Assembly: GCF_014650695.1 (NCBI RefSeq)
Contig: NZ_BMVL01000005.1
Coordinates: forward strand, 310,001-374,000
DNA length: 64,000 nt
Direction of reading: 5' to 3'
Origin: Streptomyces avidinii
GTDB lineage: Bacteria > Actinomycetota > Actinomycetes > Streptomycetales > Streptomycetaceae
Shown: positions 7,762 to 17,061 of the stretch, piece by piece
Numbering within the stretch: position 1 is the first letter of the stretch
How the letters are laid out: each line of letters starts with the position of its first letter
Notes under the pieces: model-generated
The model's database searches: none
What the model was told of the DNA's origin: nothing
What the model saw: the letters and a program-made list of their open reading frames with translations, nothing else
Translations under genes and position numbers: made by a program

Positions 7762-9105
7762 TCAGGCCGTGGCCGGTGCAGGGCTCTCGGGGGCCTCCGG
7801 GGTCCGGGCGGGAATCTCGGCCTCGGCCTCGGGATGGGGGATGCGGTGCAGCCCCCTGCGGTCGTAGAGGTGGGTGACGGTGAAGCCGAAGATCAGCGCT
7901 GCGACCAGGGCGACGCCCATCGAGGCCCACGCCCGGGTCAGGCCCGCATCGGCCTGGGCCCCGTAGTAGAGCAGGGAGCGGAGCCCCTCGGTGATCTGGC
8001 GCAGCGGTTCGAACTCGGCGAGGGCGCGGAAGAACCCGGGCAGTGCCTGGACGGGCACGGTGGCGCCGGAGGAGGGGACGGCCATCGCGACGAAGACGAT
8101 GGTGGCGAGCAGCATGCCGGGGGTGCCGAAGGCGGCGAACAGGGCCAGGCTGCCGATGCCGACGACCGCGATGGTGGCGACCGAGTAGAGCCACAGCTGG
8201 TCCAGGTGGGAGGCGTCCATGTCGAGGATGCCGACCGTGGCGACCTCGACCAGGGTGCCCATGACCAGTGACAGACCGAGCATGAGCGCCATGCCGATGG
8301 CCAGAGTGCGGACGCGGCTGGTGTGCTGGACGGGTTCGCGCTTGCGGAAGGGACCGAAGTCGGTGTGCAGGTAGCCGAGCGCGGTGTCGACCTGGGAGTT
8401 GACCACGTTGGCGCCGAGCATGCCGCAGACGACCAGGACCAGCGCGTAGTAGAAGGCGCTCAGGCCCATGGCGCTGCGGGGTCCGACGGGGTGGCCGTCG
8501 GCGACGGTCACGGTCACCGGGTCGGCCAGCTTGAGCTGGGCGGCCGTCGGGAGGGGGGTCTTCTGGGCGCCGGCCTGCTTGAGCAGTTCCTGGCCGAGCT
8601 GGGTGGAGGCGGCGTGGGCGGCCTTCTGCGCGGCCTGCGATGCCATGGAGGAACCGATGCTGCCGGCGGCCTGGTTGGTCAGCACGGTCAGGGTCGGCTG
8701 GGTCGCCTTGCCCTGGGGCGCGGGCTGAGGGGCGGCGAGCCCGGTCACTGTGGCCGAGAAGTCGTCGGGGATGACGAGGGCGCCGAAGACCTTGCCCTTG
8801 CCCAACCGCTTGTCGGCTTCCTCGCGGTTCACGAACTGCCAGTCGATGCTCTTGTCACCCTTGGCCGCCTGCTGGATCGCGGAGACGACCTGCTCGCCGA
8901 TGTTGACATGGCGGCCGCCCGCGTCGGCGCCGCGGTCGGCGTTGACCACGGCCACGGGCAGGTCGCGCAGGTTGCCCCTGGGGTTGACGTTGCCGCCGAC
9001 GTAGAGCAGGGCGAACAGCATCGAGACCACTGCGGCGATGAGCCCCGTTCCGATCCACAGCTGAGGTCGGCGGAGCACGGAGGGGGGCGGCGTGGGCTGA
9101 GGCAT
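7762..9105 (-). CDS. YhgE/Pip-type (DUF3533/ABC-2-like) membrane protein
   Basis: 447 residues. One N-terminal transmembrane helix (about 20-38) is followed by a large extracytoplasmic domain with L-P-V-A-V-V-N-A-D-R-G and A-L-V-I-P-D-D-F-S, typical of the YhgE/Pip and ABC-2-like exporter group. Five or more helices lie in the C-terminal half (about 220-425). Such proteins act in secretion, phage adsorption or efflux of membrane-active compounds in various Gram-positives; the substrate here is unknown. It is transcribed away from the MerR gene across a 133-bp shared promoter with palindromic sites, so it is probably that regulator's target. Confidence 0.8.
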   Translation of the reverse strand: MPQPTPPPSVLRRPQLWIGTGLIAAVVSMLFALLYVGGNVNPRGNLRDLPVAVVNADRGADAGGRHVNIGEQVVSAIQQAAKGDKSIDWQFVNREEADKRLGKGKVFGALVIPDDFSATVTGLAAPQPAPQGKATQPTLTVLTNQAAGSIGSSMASQAAQKAAHAASTQLGQELLKQAGAQKTPLPTAAQLKLADPVTVTVADGHPVGPRSAMGLSAFYYALVLVVCGMLGANVVNSQVDTALGYLHTDFGPFRKREPVQHTSRVRTLAIGMALMLGLSLVMGTLVEVATVGILDMDASHLDQLWLYSVATIAVVGIGSLALFAAFGTPGMLLATIVFVAMAVPSSGATVPVQALPGFFRALAEFEPLRQITEGLRSLLYYGAQADAGLTRAWASMGVALVAALIFGFTVTHLYDRRGLHRIPHPEAEAEIPARTPEAPESPAPATA

Positions 9106-9135
9106 CGATTCTCCGGTGCGGCTGCATTCCTGGAA

Positions 9136-9176
9136 CTGGATACTTGAAGTATCCAGCTACTGGATAGTGGCAGTAT
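9136..9176. promoter_or_regulatory. Palindromic operator in the MerR/membrane-protein promoter
   Basis: CTGGATAC (9136-9143) and its complement GTATCCAG (9149-9156) form a perfect inverted repeat with a 5-base spacer. A second, imperfect copy (CTGGATA...TATCTT, 9160-9178) follows one helical turn later. The site sits in the divergent promoter of the membrane protein (start 9105) and the MerR gene (start 9239). MerR proteins bind such dyads in an overlong promoter spacer, so control of both genes is likely. Confidence 0.6.
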
Positions 9177-9238
9177 CTTGTTGTGGTGTCCAATCGTCGA
9201 TGCCGAGTACCGGGCCGTACGACCGGGAGGGAAGCCGC

Positions 9239-9919
9239 ATGAAGATCTCGGAGCTCAGCCGGCGGACCGGCGTGCCGGTCGCCAGCATCAAGTACTTCCT
9301 GCGGCAGGGTCTGCTGCCCGCAGGGCGGGCGACGGCCGCGACCGCGGCCGAGTACGGGGAGGAGCACGTGCAGCGGCTGCGGCTCATCAAGGCGCTGACC
9401 ACGCTCGGCGGCCTGTCCATCGCCGCTACCCGTGACGTGCTCGGGGCCGTCGACCGGGCCCACAGCGCCGAGGGCGCCCTCGGCGCGGTCAGCTACGCAC
9501 TCCCGGTTCCGGTCGCGTCCCTGCATGACGCAGACCCCGCCGAGGAGGCCGAGGGCGAGGCGGCCGCCGGGGCCGAGGTGGCGGAGCTGCTCGCAGCCCT
9601 GGACTGGCAGGCGCCGGGTACGTCACCGCACGTGAAGGCGCTGACGGCGGCGCTGAAGGAGTTGCGGAGGCTGGACGCGCAGTACGCCCCGGAGGAGCTC
9701 GCCGCCTACGCCCGGCTGGCAGAGCAGGTGGCCCTGCTGGACCTGGAGCGCGCGGCCGGCATCGACGACCCGGTGTCCCTGGCCGAGCGGGCGGTCGTCG
9801 TCCTCGCGATCTGCGCCCCGGTGTTCGAGCTGCTGCGGCGTCTCGCCCAGGAGGACCAGGTCAGGCGCCGAGTCGCGGGGGGCGGCGGTGGCGGCGATGA
9901 GTACGCGGCGCCACGTTAG
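9239..9919 (+). CDS. MerR-family transcriptional regulator
   Basis: 226 residues. The N-terminal winged helix is canonical: M-K-I-S-E-L-S-R-R-T-G-V-P, then I-K-Y-F-L-R-Q-G-L-L-P, then R-L-R-L-I-K-A-L. A long helical effector part without a Cys cluster follows, so it probably senses an organic ligand rather than a metal. The C-terminal G-G-G-G-G-G-D-E tail is unusual and may be the product of a shifted end. The ATG at 9239 follows GGGAGGGAAG; upstream in-frame codons run through the operator. It is divergent from the membrane protein gene and likely regulates it through the dyads at 9136-9178. Confidence 0.85.
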   Translation: MKISELSRRTGVPVASIKYFLRQGLLPAGRATAATAAEYGEEHVQRLRLIKALTTLGGLSIAATRDVLGAVDRAHSAEGALGAVSYALPVPVASLHDADPAEEAEGEAAAGAEVAELLAALDWQAPGTSPHVKALTAALKELRRLDAQYAPEELAAYARLAEQVALLDLERAAGIDDPVSLAERAVVVLAICAPVFELLRRLAQEDQVRRRVAGGGGGGDEYAAPR

Positions 9920-9935
9920 CGCCGGCAGGCCGCTT

Positions 9936-10800
9936 ATGATCATGAATTCCTCGCAGACGGTGCGTCCCCCGCCCGCACCGGTGGAGCCGGGCAGCGACTT
10001 CGCCCGGCTCTCGATGAAGATCCAGGCGGCAGGCCTCATGAGCCGGCGCCCCGGCTACTACACCCTCCGCATCACCGCCGTCACAGTCCTCTACGTCGCC
10101 GGCTGGACGGCTTTCGCAATGATCGGCGACAGCTGGTGGACGCTCCTGTCCGCCGGATGCCTCGCCCTGGCGTTCGGCCAGGTGGCCCTTCTGGCGCACG
10201 ACGTCGCGCACCGCCAGGTCTTCCGGCTCCGCAAGCCCAGTGAACTGTCCGGGCATATCGCTGGGAACCTCGGCATCGGCATGGGGTACGGCTCCCGACA
10301 TCCGCGTGTGGGCCCAGGACCAGGCCCGGTCGCCACGGGACTGCCGCGGCTGCTGGACCGTCACCGTGCATGGGAAGGCGTCCTGCTCTTCACGCACTTG
10401 GCGGCCTCTCTCGGTGCACTGTTCCTGGTGCTGTCGCCCGTCAGGGCCATCGCGGTTCTCGTTGTGTCCATCAATGCCTCTTCGGCGTCTGCCCCCGCTC
10501 GAACTTGCCCCGAACCACAAAGGCATGCCGGTGCTGCGCGGCACCGACCGCCCGGACTTCCTGCGCCGTCAGGTGCTGACTTCCCGCGACGCAAGGGACG
10601 GCCGTTTCACCGACGTGGTGTTCGGCGGCCTGAACCACCAGATCGAGCACCACCTCTTCCCGAGCATGCGGAGCCCGACCTGCGCCGGGCCAGGACATCG
10701 TCCACAGCCACTGCCGGGAGCTGGGTGTCAGCTACCTGGAGACCAGCCTGATGGGTTCCTGCCGGCAGACGCTCGCCAGCCTTCACGATGCCGGCCCCGG
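9936..10800 (+). pseudogene. Membrane fatty acid desaturase, multiply disrupted
   Basis: The N-terminal third is intact in one frame (start ATG 9936 or 9942): two hydrophobic stretches and the first histidine box A-H-D-V-A-H-R-Q, then N-L-G-I-G-M-G-Y-G. There an internal deletion removes the second His box, and the frame breaks. Later pieces appear in other frames: L-F-L-V-L-S-P-V, then A-P-N-H-K-G-M-P-V, then F-L-R-R-Q-V-L-T-S-R, then the third box G-L-N-H-Q-I-E-H-H-L-F-P, and finally C-R-E-L-G-V-S-Y. The order matches front-end/linoleoyl-type acyl desaturases. At least three frame changes and a deletion make it non-functional. Confidence 0.85.
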
Positions 10801-10828
10801 CACCCGGGGCGGGTGTCGGGACCGGCAT
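10788..10828 (+). terminator. Long hairpin at the desaturase pseudogene end
   Basis: Bases 10788-10805 and 10811-10828 form an 18-bp stem with one wobble pair, one mismatch and a 5-base loop. It covers the last codons of the desaturase remnant and is one of the strongest terminators in the window. Confidence 0.7.
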
Positions 10829-11774
<946 letters not shown>

Positions 11775-12865
11775 CGGGCACCCTCAGGCAGGGGAGCGGG
11801 AGCCGTCTCGCTGGGGACTCCCGATCGGACGCGCCGACGGTCAGCATTTGTTGCCGAGCGCGTCGATCTTCTCGCCGAACCGAATGTGGTTGTTGGTGAC
11901 TGACTGGGCCGTATTTTCCTGCCTTGTCGGGCGCCCAGTCGGTGAAGTTCCGGTCGCGTTGGTCCGGGACAACCTCAAGGGGCCCATGCGGACGTGCCAC
12001 GTCGTATCCGTCGGCTCCGTCCCTGAAGTGCCTGAATCAGAAGGTGTTGCTCCGTCACGTGGCGTGGGACGGCTCGTCGCTCGCGTCGAGATCCTTGGGT
12101 TCGGAGAGTGTCCACGGTGCGACGACGTGGTGCTCCTCGATGCCTGCGGGGGGTCCATGTGCCGCATCCGGCCACGTTGCAGGGCCGGATGCGGCGAGTG
12201 GCCGTGGGTCGGTTCGTCGGTCGCCCGGACGCCGACAGGCCCCTCTCGATCGCGTTCGCGTGGTGCGCCCCGCCCGGGGAGTCAGTGGGGTCGGCGGGCG
12301 TCGGCCTGTCGGACCTCGGAGCCCCGTGGCCGGTAGCCGGCGACGAGCCATGCGGCGCTGCCGCCCTCGGGGCGCAAGAACACGGATTCGGGGATGACGG
12401 CGGCGTGCCCGGGGGATGCCGCGCTCGGCGCGGACCCGCAGGGAGGGGCCGGGGTCGGGGGCTGCCGAAGAGGTCGTCCGGGGGGAACGCGCTCCGGCAG
12501 GTTTGCGAGCCACGGGCGACGAGCGACAAGCGGCGTGGGTGAGCTCAGCAGGGCTTCCCGGCGTGGTGCTGTGCCGTCCGGCCATTGACGCGCGCGGCGG
12601 CGGCTCACACGCACGAGTGAGGCACGACCGTGGGCCGATCGCAGCGCGAGGCCTTGGGCGCCCTGGGTCGACGGCGAGCGGTGCACCGGGGTGGGCGGCC
12701 AAGCGGCGTAGCGCGGATTTGCGCTGCACAAAAATGCCTTACGTATCTCCATATTCTTTGCCTAGTTTTCCCCCGAGCCCGTTCGCTTCCGGCCGCCGTG
12801 CATGTGGGTCGGCTGTACCAGGAACGCGATCCGAGGCTTTCCGGTCCCGATTCCTGGAGAAGCGT
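11775..12865. other. Gene graveyard between rpf and the polysaccharide genes
   Basis: About 1.1 kb with no intact gene. Two leftward pieces look like former gene ends. One, 11841 to about 12000, has a frame break between G-K-Y-G-P-V and V-T-N-N-H-I-R-F-G-E, then a TGA. The other, 12282 to about 12413, contains [14 protein letters not shown] and ends in a TGA; its third codon positions are GC-rich as in real genes. I cannot name either family. A 13-bp hairpin (12161-12173 with 12183-12195) lies between them. Bases 12720-12775 are unusually AT-rich and probably contain the promoter for the gene at 12866. Confidence 0.5.
12161..12195. terminator. 13-bp hairpin in the graveyard region
   Basis: GCCGCATCCGGCC (12161-12173) pairs perfectly with GGCCGGATGCGGC (12183-12195) over a 9-base loop. 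It lies downstream of the leftward remnant ending at 12282 and probably was its terminator. Confidence 0.6.
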
Positions 12866-13912
12866 ATGCGCGTTGCCGTCACCGGTGGCGGTGGATTTCT
12901 TGGGTCCCATCTCTGCGAAGCCCTTCTGAGGCGCGGGGACTCCGTGGTGTGCCTGGACAACTTCTCGACAGGCGAGCCCAGGAACATTGCCCACCTGCTC
13001 TCCAATCCAGCGTTCGAATTCATCCATGCCGATGTCAGCGTCATGATGGAGGTAGCCGGCCCTGTCGACGCCGTCGCCCATCTGGCGAGCCCCGCGTCCC
13101 CGCCCGATTACCTCCGGCAGCCGCTGGAAACGCTCGCCGTGGGCAGCAGGGGGACGGAGAACGCCCTCCGTCTCGCGCTGCGTCATCGTGCCCGGTTCAT
13201 CCTCGCGTCGACGAGTGAGGTCTACGGCGACCCTCTGGTCCACCCGCAGGACGAGGACTACTGGGGCAACGTCAATTCCGTCGGACCCCGCAGTGTGTAC
13301 GACGAGGCGAAACGATTCGCGGAGGCGATCTCGGTCGCCTACCGCCGTACCCACGGTGTGAATGTCGGTATCGCGCGGATCTTCAACACGTACGGTCCGC
13401 GCATGCGCCCGCACGACGGGCGGGTGGTTTCGAGCTTCATCACCCAGGCCCTCACAGGCGAACCCCTGACCATTTACGGAGACGGAAAGCAGACCCGCAG
13501 CTTCTGCTACGTCGACGACCTGGTCCGCGGGCTCGTGGCCCTGATCGACTCCTCCGAGGCAGGACCCTTCAACCTGGGGAATCCTGTCGAGCGAACGGTC
13601 ACCGAGCTCGCCGAGATGGTGCTGGAGCTCACCGGCTCGCTGTCGGAGATCCAGTACCACCCGCTCCCCGTCGACGACCCGACCCGCAGGCGCCCGGTCA
13701 TCTCCCGGGCGCGGGCCGCGCTCGGCTGGTCGCCCGAGGTGGACATCGAGGAGGGGCTGCGCAGGACGAGTGACTGGTTCGCCTCCCGACCCGCCGATCT
13801 CTCGGCCGGGGCCGCCGCGATCCGCGGCGGCCAGGAGGAAGGGATGCCGCCCCCGAGGAGGTACGCCGGCGCTGCGTCCGACAGGCCGGAATCCGTTCCC
13901 GCACCGGCCTGA
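12866..13912 (+). CDS. NAD-dependent UDP-glucuronate decarboxylase-like SDR enzyme
   Basis: 348 residues. Extended SDR fold: NAD site [10 protein letters not shown] at the N-terminus, catalytic S-T-S-E-V-Y-G and Y-D-E-A-K (YxxxK). The part [10 protein letters not shown], then [15 protein letters not shown] and [11 protein letters not shown], is characteristic of UDP-xylose synthases, which convert UDP-glucuronate to UDP-xylose; related dTDP-glucose dehydratases are the alternative. A UDP-glucose dehydrogenase that would make its substrate is encoded at 17062-18483. The ATG at 12866 follows GGAG. The last ~40 residues are an Ala/Pro-rich extension. A hairpin separates it from the glycosyltransferase. 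Confidence 0.82.
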   Translation: MRVAVTGGGGFLGSHLCEALLRRGDSVVCLDNFSTGEPRNIAHLLSNPAFEFIHADVSVMMEVAGPVDAVAHLASPASPPDYLRQPLETLAVGSRGTENALRLALRHRARFILASTSEVYGDPLVHPQDEDYWGNVNSVGPRSVYDEAKRFAEAISVAYRRTHGVNVGIARIFNTYGPRMRPHDGRVVSSFITQALTGEPLTIYGDGKQTRSFCYVDDLVRGLVALIDSSEAGPFNLGNPVERTVTELAEMVLELTGSLSEIQYHPLPVDDPTRRRPVISRARAALGWSPEVDIEEGLRRTSDWFASRPADLSAGAAAIRGGQEEGMPPPRRYAGAASDRPESVPAPA

Positions 13913-13932
13913 ACGAGTCCGGCTCCTTCCTT

Positions 13933-13972
13933 CCGGCGGGGAGCGGCGTCTGCGCACCCCTCTCCCCGCCGG
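13933..13972 (+). terminator. 11-bp hairpin after the decarboxylase-like gene
   Basis: CCGGCGGGGAG (13933-13943) and CTCCCCGCCGG (13962-13972) form a perfect stem with an 18-base loop, 20 bases after the stop. It may reduce read-through into the glycosyltransferase gene. Confidence 0.6.
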
Positions 13973-14040
13973 CCCTCACCTCCAAGGCGACCGTGAGGCC
14001 CTCGCGCCGCCACACCAAGATCATCCCGGAGTGCGTTCAC

Positions 14041-15915
14041 ATGACCCCGACCGAGCCAGGGCTCGTACACGCGGCTGCCGCGACCGACGCGCGCATCCCC
14101 AGCCCGTCCGGAGAGCAGGCCCCACTCAAGGACCAGATCCGCGAGCTCTCCCGGGGCCGCGTCGCCGAGATCCCTCCCGACGGGCCCGTGTTCGCCCATC
14201 CGAGCCGCGCTCTGGAGACCCGCCCGACGAGCTTCGTCCGCCAGTTCGGCACAGCCGACAGGCTGAAGGTGGCGGTGCTCACCCTGGGCTGGGTCGCCTG
14301 CCTCATCCTGTTCTGGGTCTGGTGGCTGCGTCCCGAGCACCGGATCGGCTGGGTGGGCCTGGCCGTCAACAGCGCGCTGCTGCTCTACCTCGCACTGCTG
14401 CCCGTGCCCTTCTGGGTCGCGATCGTCCGCCTGCGCCGGTTCGACTCCCGGATCGAAGTTCCGGCGGTGCGTACCGGATTCGTGGTCACCCGGGCTCCGT
14501 CGGAGCACTGGGACATCGCCCGCACCACCCTGGAGGCGATGCTCCGCCAGGACTACCCCCACCCCTACGACGTATGGCTGTGCGACGAGGACCCGTCCGG
14601 CGAGATCCTGGAATGGTGCGAGGCGAACGGAGTCCGGGTCTCCTGCCGCCGGGACCGTCCGGACTACCACCGGCTCACGTGGCCGCGGCGCACGCGCTGC
14701 AAGGAGGGCAACCTCGCCTTCTTCTACGACCACTGGGGCTACCGGGACTACGACGTCGTCGCGCAGCTGGACTGCGATCACGTGCCGAGCCGTACGTACC
14801 TGACCGAGATGGTGCGGCCGTTCTCCGATCCCGCGATCGGCTACGTCGCAGCTCCGAGCGTGTGCGACGCCAACGCCGAAGTCTCCTGGTCCGCCCGGGG
14901 CCGACTGCATCGTGAGGCGGTCTTCCACGGGGCGGTCCAGCTGGGCCACTCGGCGGGCCTGGCGCCCGTGTGCATCGGCTCCCACTACGCGGTGCGTACG
15001 GAGGCGGTGCGGGACATCGGCGGAATCGGGCCCGAACTCGCGGAGGACTTCTCGACCACGTTCCTGATGAACTCGGCTGGCTGGCAAGGGTCGTTCGCCA
15101 TCGATGCCCACGCCAGCGGCGACGGCCCCGTCACCTTCGCCGCCATGGCCACCCAGGAGTTCCAGTGGTCCCGCAGTCTCGCGGTGATGCTCTTCGGGAT
15201 GCTGCCCCGCCACCTGGGCCGCATGCGCGGCTGGCTTCGCCTGCGCTTCGCCTTCGCCCTGTCGTACTACCCGCTGCTCGCAGGGACGACGATCATGGCG
15301 CTGGCTCTGCCCCCGGTCGCGGCTGTCACCGGTCTGCCCTGGATCAACGTGAACTACTTCTCGTTCCTCGGCCACTTCTGGGCGATGTCCGCATGGCTGC
15401 TGCTCCTGACCATGCTCGTGCGCAGACGCGGCCTGCTCCGCCCCGTGAAAGCGCCGGTCCTGAGCTGGGAGAGCTGGCTCTTCGGGCTCGCCCGCTGGCC
15501 CTTCGTCGCCTGGGGGGTGGGCGCGGCCCTGGTACAGAAGCTGCGCCCGCGGCCGGTGGTCTTCAAGGTGACCCCCAAGTCGACGGACGGGCTCGAGCCC
15601 CTGCCGCTGCGGCTCATGGCGCCCTACCTGATCATCACCACCACCCTGTCCTGCGCGGCCGTGGCCGGCGAGCTGACCGGCCCCGCCGCGGGATATGTCT
15701 TCCTGTGCATCCTCGGCTCGTTCTCGTACGCGATGGTCACCCTCACCATCGCCGGGCTGCACATCGCAGAGATGGCCCGTGCCGCGGGAGTGCCCAAGTA
15801 CAAGGCCGTGGTGACGGCCCGGCTGCCCCTGCTCGCCGGAACCCTCACACTGCTGCCGCTCGCCCTGGCCATCGGCCTCTTCCCCATCTACGCGGCAGGC
15901 ATCTTCGGCTGGTGA
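14041..15915 (+). CDS. Cellulose-synthase-like family 2 glycosyltransferase
   Basis: 624 residues from the ATG at 14041. Two N-terminal transmembrane helices (about 75-95 and 100-125) precede a GT2 catalytic domain: W-L-C-D-E-D, the K-E-G-N-L motif, Q-L-D-C-D-H with the DxD metal site, and the acceptor Asp in E-L-A-E-D-F-S-T. The usual Q-x-x-R-W is degenerate, reading Q-E-F-Q-W-S-R-S. Four or more helices follow (about 395-620). This is the plan of processive membrane synthases of beta-linked polysaccharides such as cellulose, curdlan or hyaluronan. The flanking UDP-sugar genes suggest UDP-glucuronate, UDP-xylose or UDP-galactose as donors. The product is unknown. No PilZ domain or cellulase partner is present. 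Confidence 0.85.
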   Translation: MTPTEPGLVHAAAATDARIPSPSGEQAPLKDQIRELSRGRVAEIPPDGPVFAHPSRALETRPTSFVRQFGTADRLKVAVLTLGWVACLILFWVWWLRPEHRIGWVGLAVNSALLLYLALLPVPFWVAIVRLRRFDSRIEVPAVRTGFVVTRAPSEHWDIARTTLEAMLRQDYPHPYDVWLCDEDPSGEILEWCEANGVRVSCRRDRPDYHRLTWPRRTRCKEGNLAFFYDHWGYRDYDVVAQLDCDHVPSRTYLTEMVRPFSDPAIGYVAAPSVCDANAEVSWSARGRLHREAVFHGAVQLGHSAGLAPVCIGSHYAVRTEAVRDIGGIGPELAEDFSTTFLMNSAGWQGSFAIDAHASGDGPVTFAAMATQEFQWSRSLAVMLFGMLPRHLGRMRGWLRLRFAFALSYYPLLAGTTIMALALPPVAAVTGLPWINVNYFSFLGHFWAMSAWLLLLTMLVRRRGLLRPVKAPVLSWESWLFGLARWPFVAWGVGAALVQKLRPRPVVFKVTPKSTDGLEPLPLRLMAPYLIITTTLSCAAVAGELTGPAAGYVFLCILGSFSYAMVTLTIAGLHIAEMARAAGVPKYKAVVTARLPLLAGTLTLLPLALAIGLFPIYAAGIFGW

Positions 15916-15973
15916 CACCGGCGCACCGGCTCCCCACCCCCACAGACGATCACGGAGAAAGGATCCCACCCCC

Positions 15974-16996
15974 ATGCCCACGACGGTCCTGGTCACCGGC
16001 GGTGCCGGCTTCATCGGCAGCCATACCTGTGTCGAACTGCTGGAGAACGACTACGAGGTGGTCGTCGTCGACGATCATTCGAACAGCTCACCAGAGGCGC
16101 TGGAACGCGTCGCGAAGATCGCGGGACGCCCGGTCGCCGCCGTCCACCGAGCCGACATGAGGGACCGGCGTGCGCTGGATGCCGTATTCGACTCGCACCC
16201 GATCGACGCAGTGATCCACTTTGCCGCGAAGAAGGCGGTGGGCGAGTCCGTGGAGATCCCGATCGCCTACTACGACATCAACGTCGGCGGCACGACCGCC
16301 CTGCTGTCGGCCATGCACGCACACGGAGTGCACCGGCTGGTGTTCTCCTCGTCGTGCTCGATCTACGGGGACGCCACCAAGGTGCCTCTGGCAGAAGGGG
16401 ATCCGGCGGCCCCGACCAACCCGTACGCCTCGACGAAGTGGCTCTGCGAGCAAGTGCTGGCCGACACCTGCCGTCGCCTGCCCGAGCTCAGCGTGCTGGC
16501 GCTGCGGTACTTCAACCCGGTCGGCGCGCACCCGTCCGGACTGCTGGGTGAAGACCCCCGCGGCGTGCCCAACAACATCATGCCGTACCTGGCGCAGGTC
16601 GCCGTCGGCCGCCGCGAGCGGCTCAGCGTCTTCGGTGATGACTACCCCACCCCCGACGGGACCGGCATCCGCGACTACATCCACGTCATGGACGTGGCCG
16701 AGGGCCACCGCCGCGCGCTGGAGCACCTCGGGGACGAGAACGGAATGCGCGTCTTCAACCTAGGCACCGGAGTGGGGTCCTCCGTCCTCGACCTCGTCGC
16801 CGCCTTCGAGCGCGCCTCCGGCAGGCCCATCCCCTACGAAGTGACCGGGCGCCGCCCGGGAGACGTGACCGAGCTCGTCGCCGACCCCACCGCGGTGGCG
16901 GAGGCCTGGAACTGGGCCGCGACCCGTGATCTCGCCGCGATGTGCCGCGACGCCTGGCGCTTCCAGGAACTCAATCCCGCGGGCTACGCCGGCTGA
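15974..16996 (+). CDS. galE: UDP-glucose 4-epimerase
   Basis: 340 residues, the normal length. It has T-G-G-A-G-F-I-G-S-H for NAD binding, H-F-A-A-K-K-A-V-G-E-S, the catalytic S-S-S-C-S-I-Y-G, Y-A-S-T-K (YxxxK), L-R-Y-F-N-P-V-G-A-H, N-N-I-M-P-Y, and G-T-G-I-R-D-Y-I-H-V, all diagnostic of GalE. It interconverts UDP-glucose and UDP-galactose in the cytoplasm and would feed the neighbouring synthase. The gene lies 58 bases after the glycosyltransferase and 65 before the dehydrogenase, in the same direction, so one operon is likely. Confidence 0.93.
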   Translation: MPTTVLVTGGAGFIGSHTCVELLENDYEVVVVDDHSNSSPEALERVAKIAGRPVAAVHRADMRDRRALDAVFDSHPIDAVIHFAAKKAVGESVEIPIAYYDINVGGTTALLSAMHAHGVHRLVFSSSCSIYGDATKVPLAEGDPAAPTNPYASTKWLCEQVLADTCRRLPELSVLALRYFNPVGAHPSGLLGEDPRGVPNNIMPYLAQVAVGRRERLSVFGDDYPTPDGTGIRDYIHVMDVAEGHRRALEHLGDENGMRVFNLGTGVGSSVLDLVAAFERASGRPIPYEVTGRRPGDVTELVADPTAVAEAWNWAATRDLAAMCRDAWRFQELNPAGYAG

Positions 16997-17061
16997 CGCC
17001 TCCGAGCCCGCCTCCGGTTCATAGCACCCCACCACATCAGCTCGTCAGACAGGAGATTCGC

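Noticed and set aside
13507..16014. An 835-codon leftward open frame opposite the glycosyltransferase
   Set aside because: It lies antisense to well-defined GT2 and SDR genes and has no recognisable motif.
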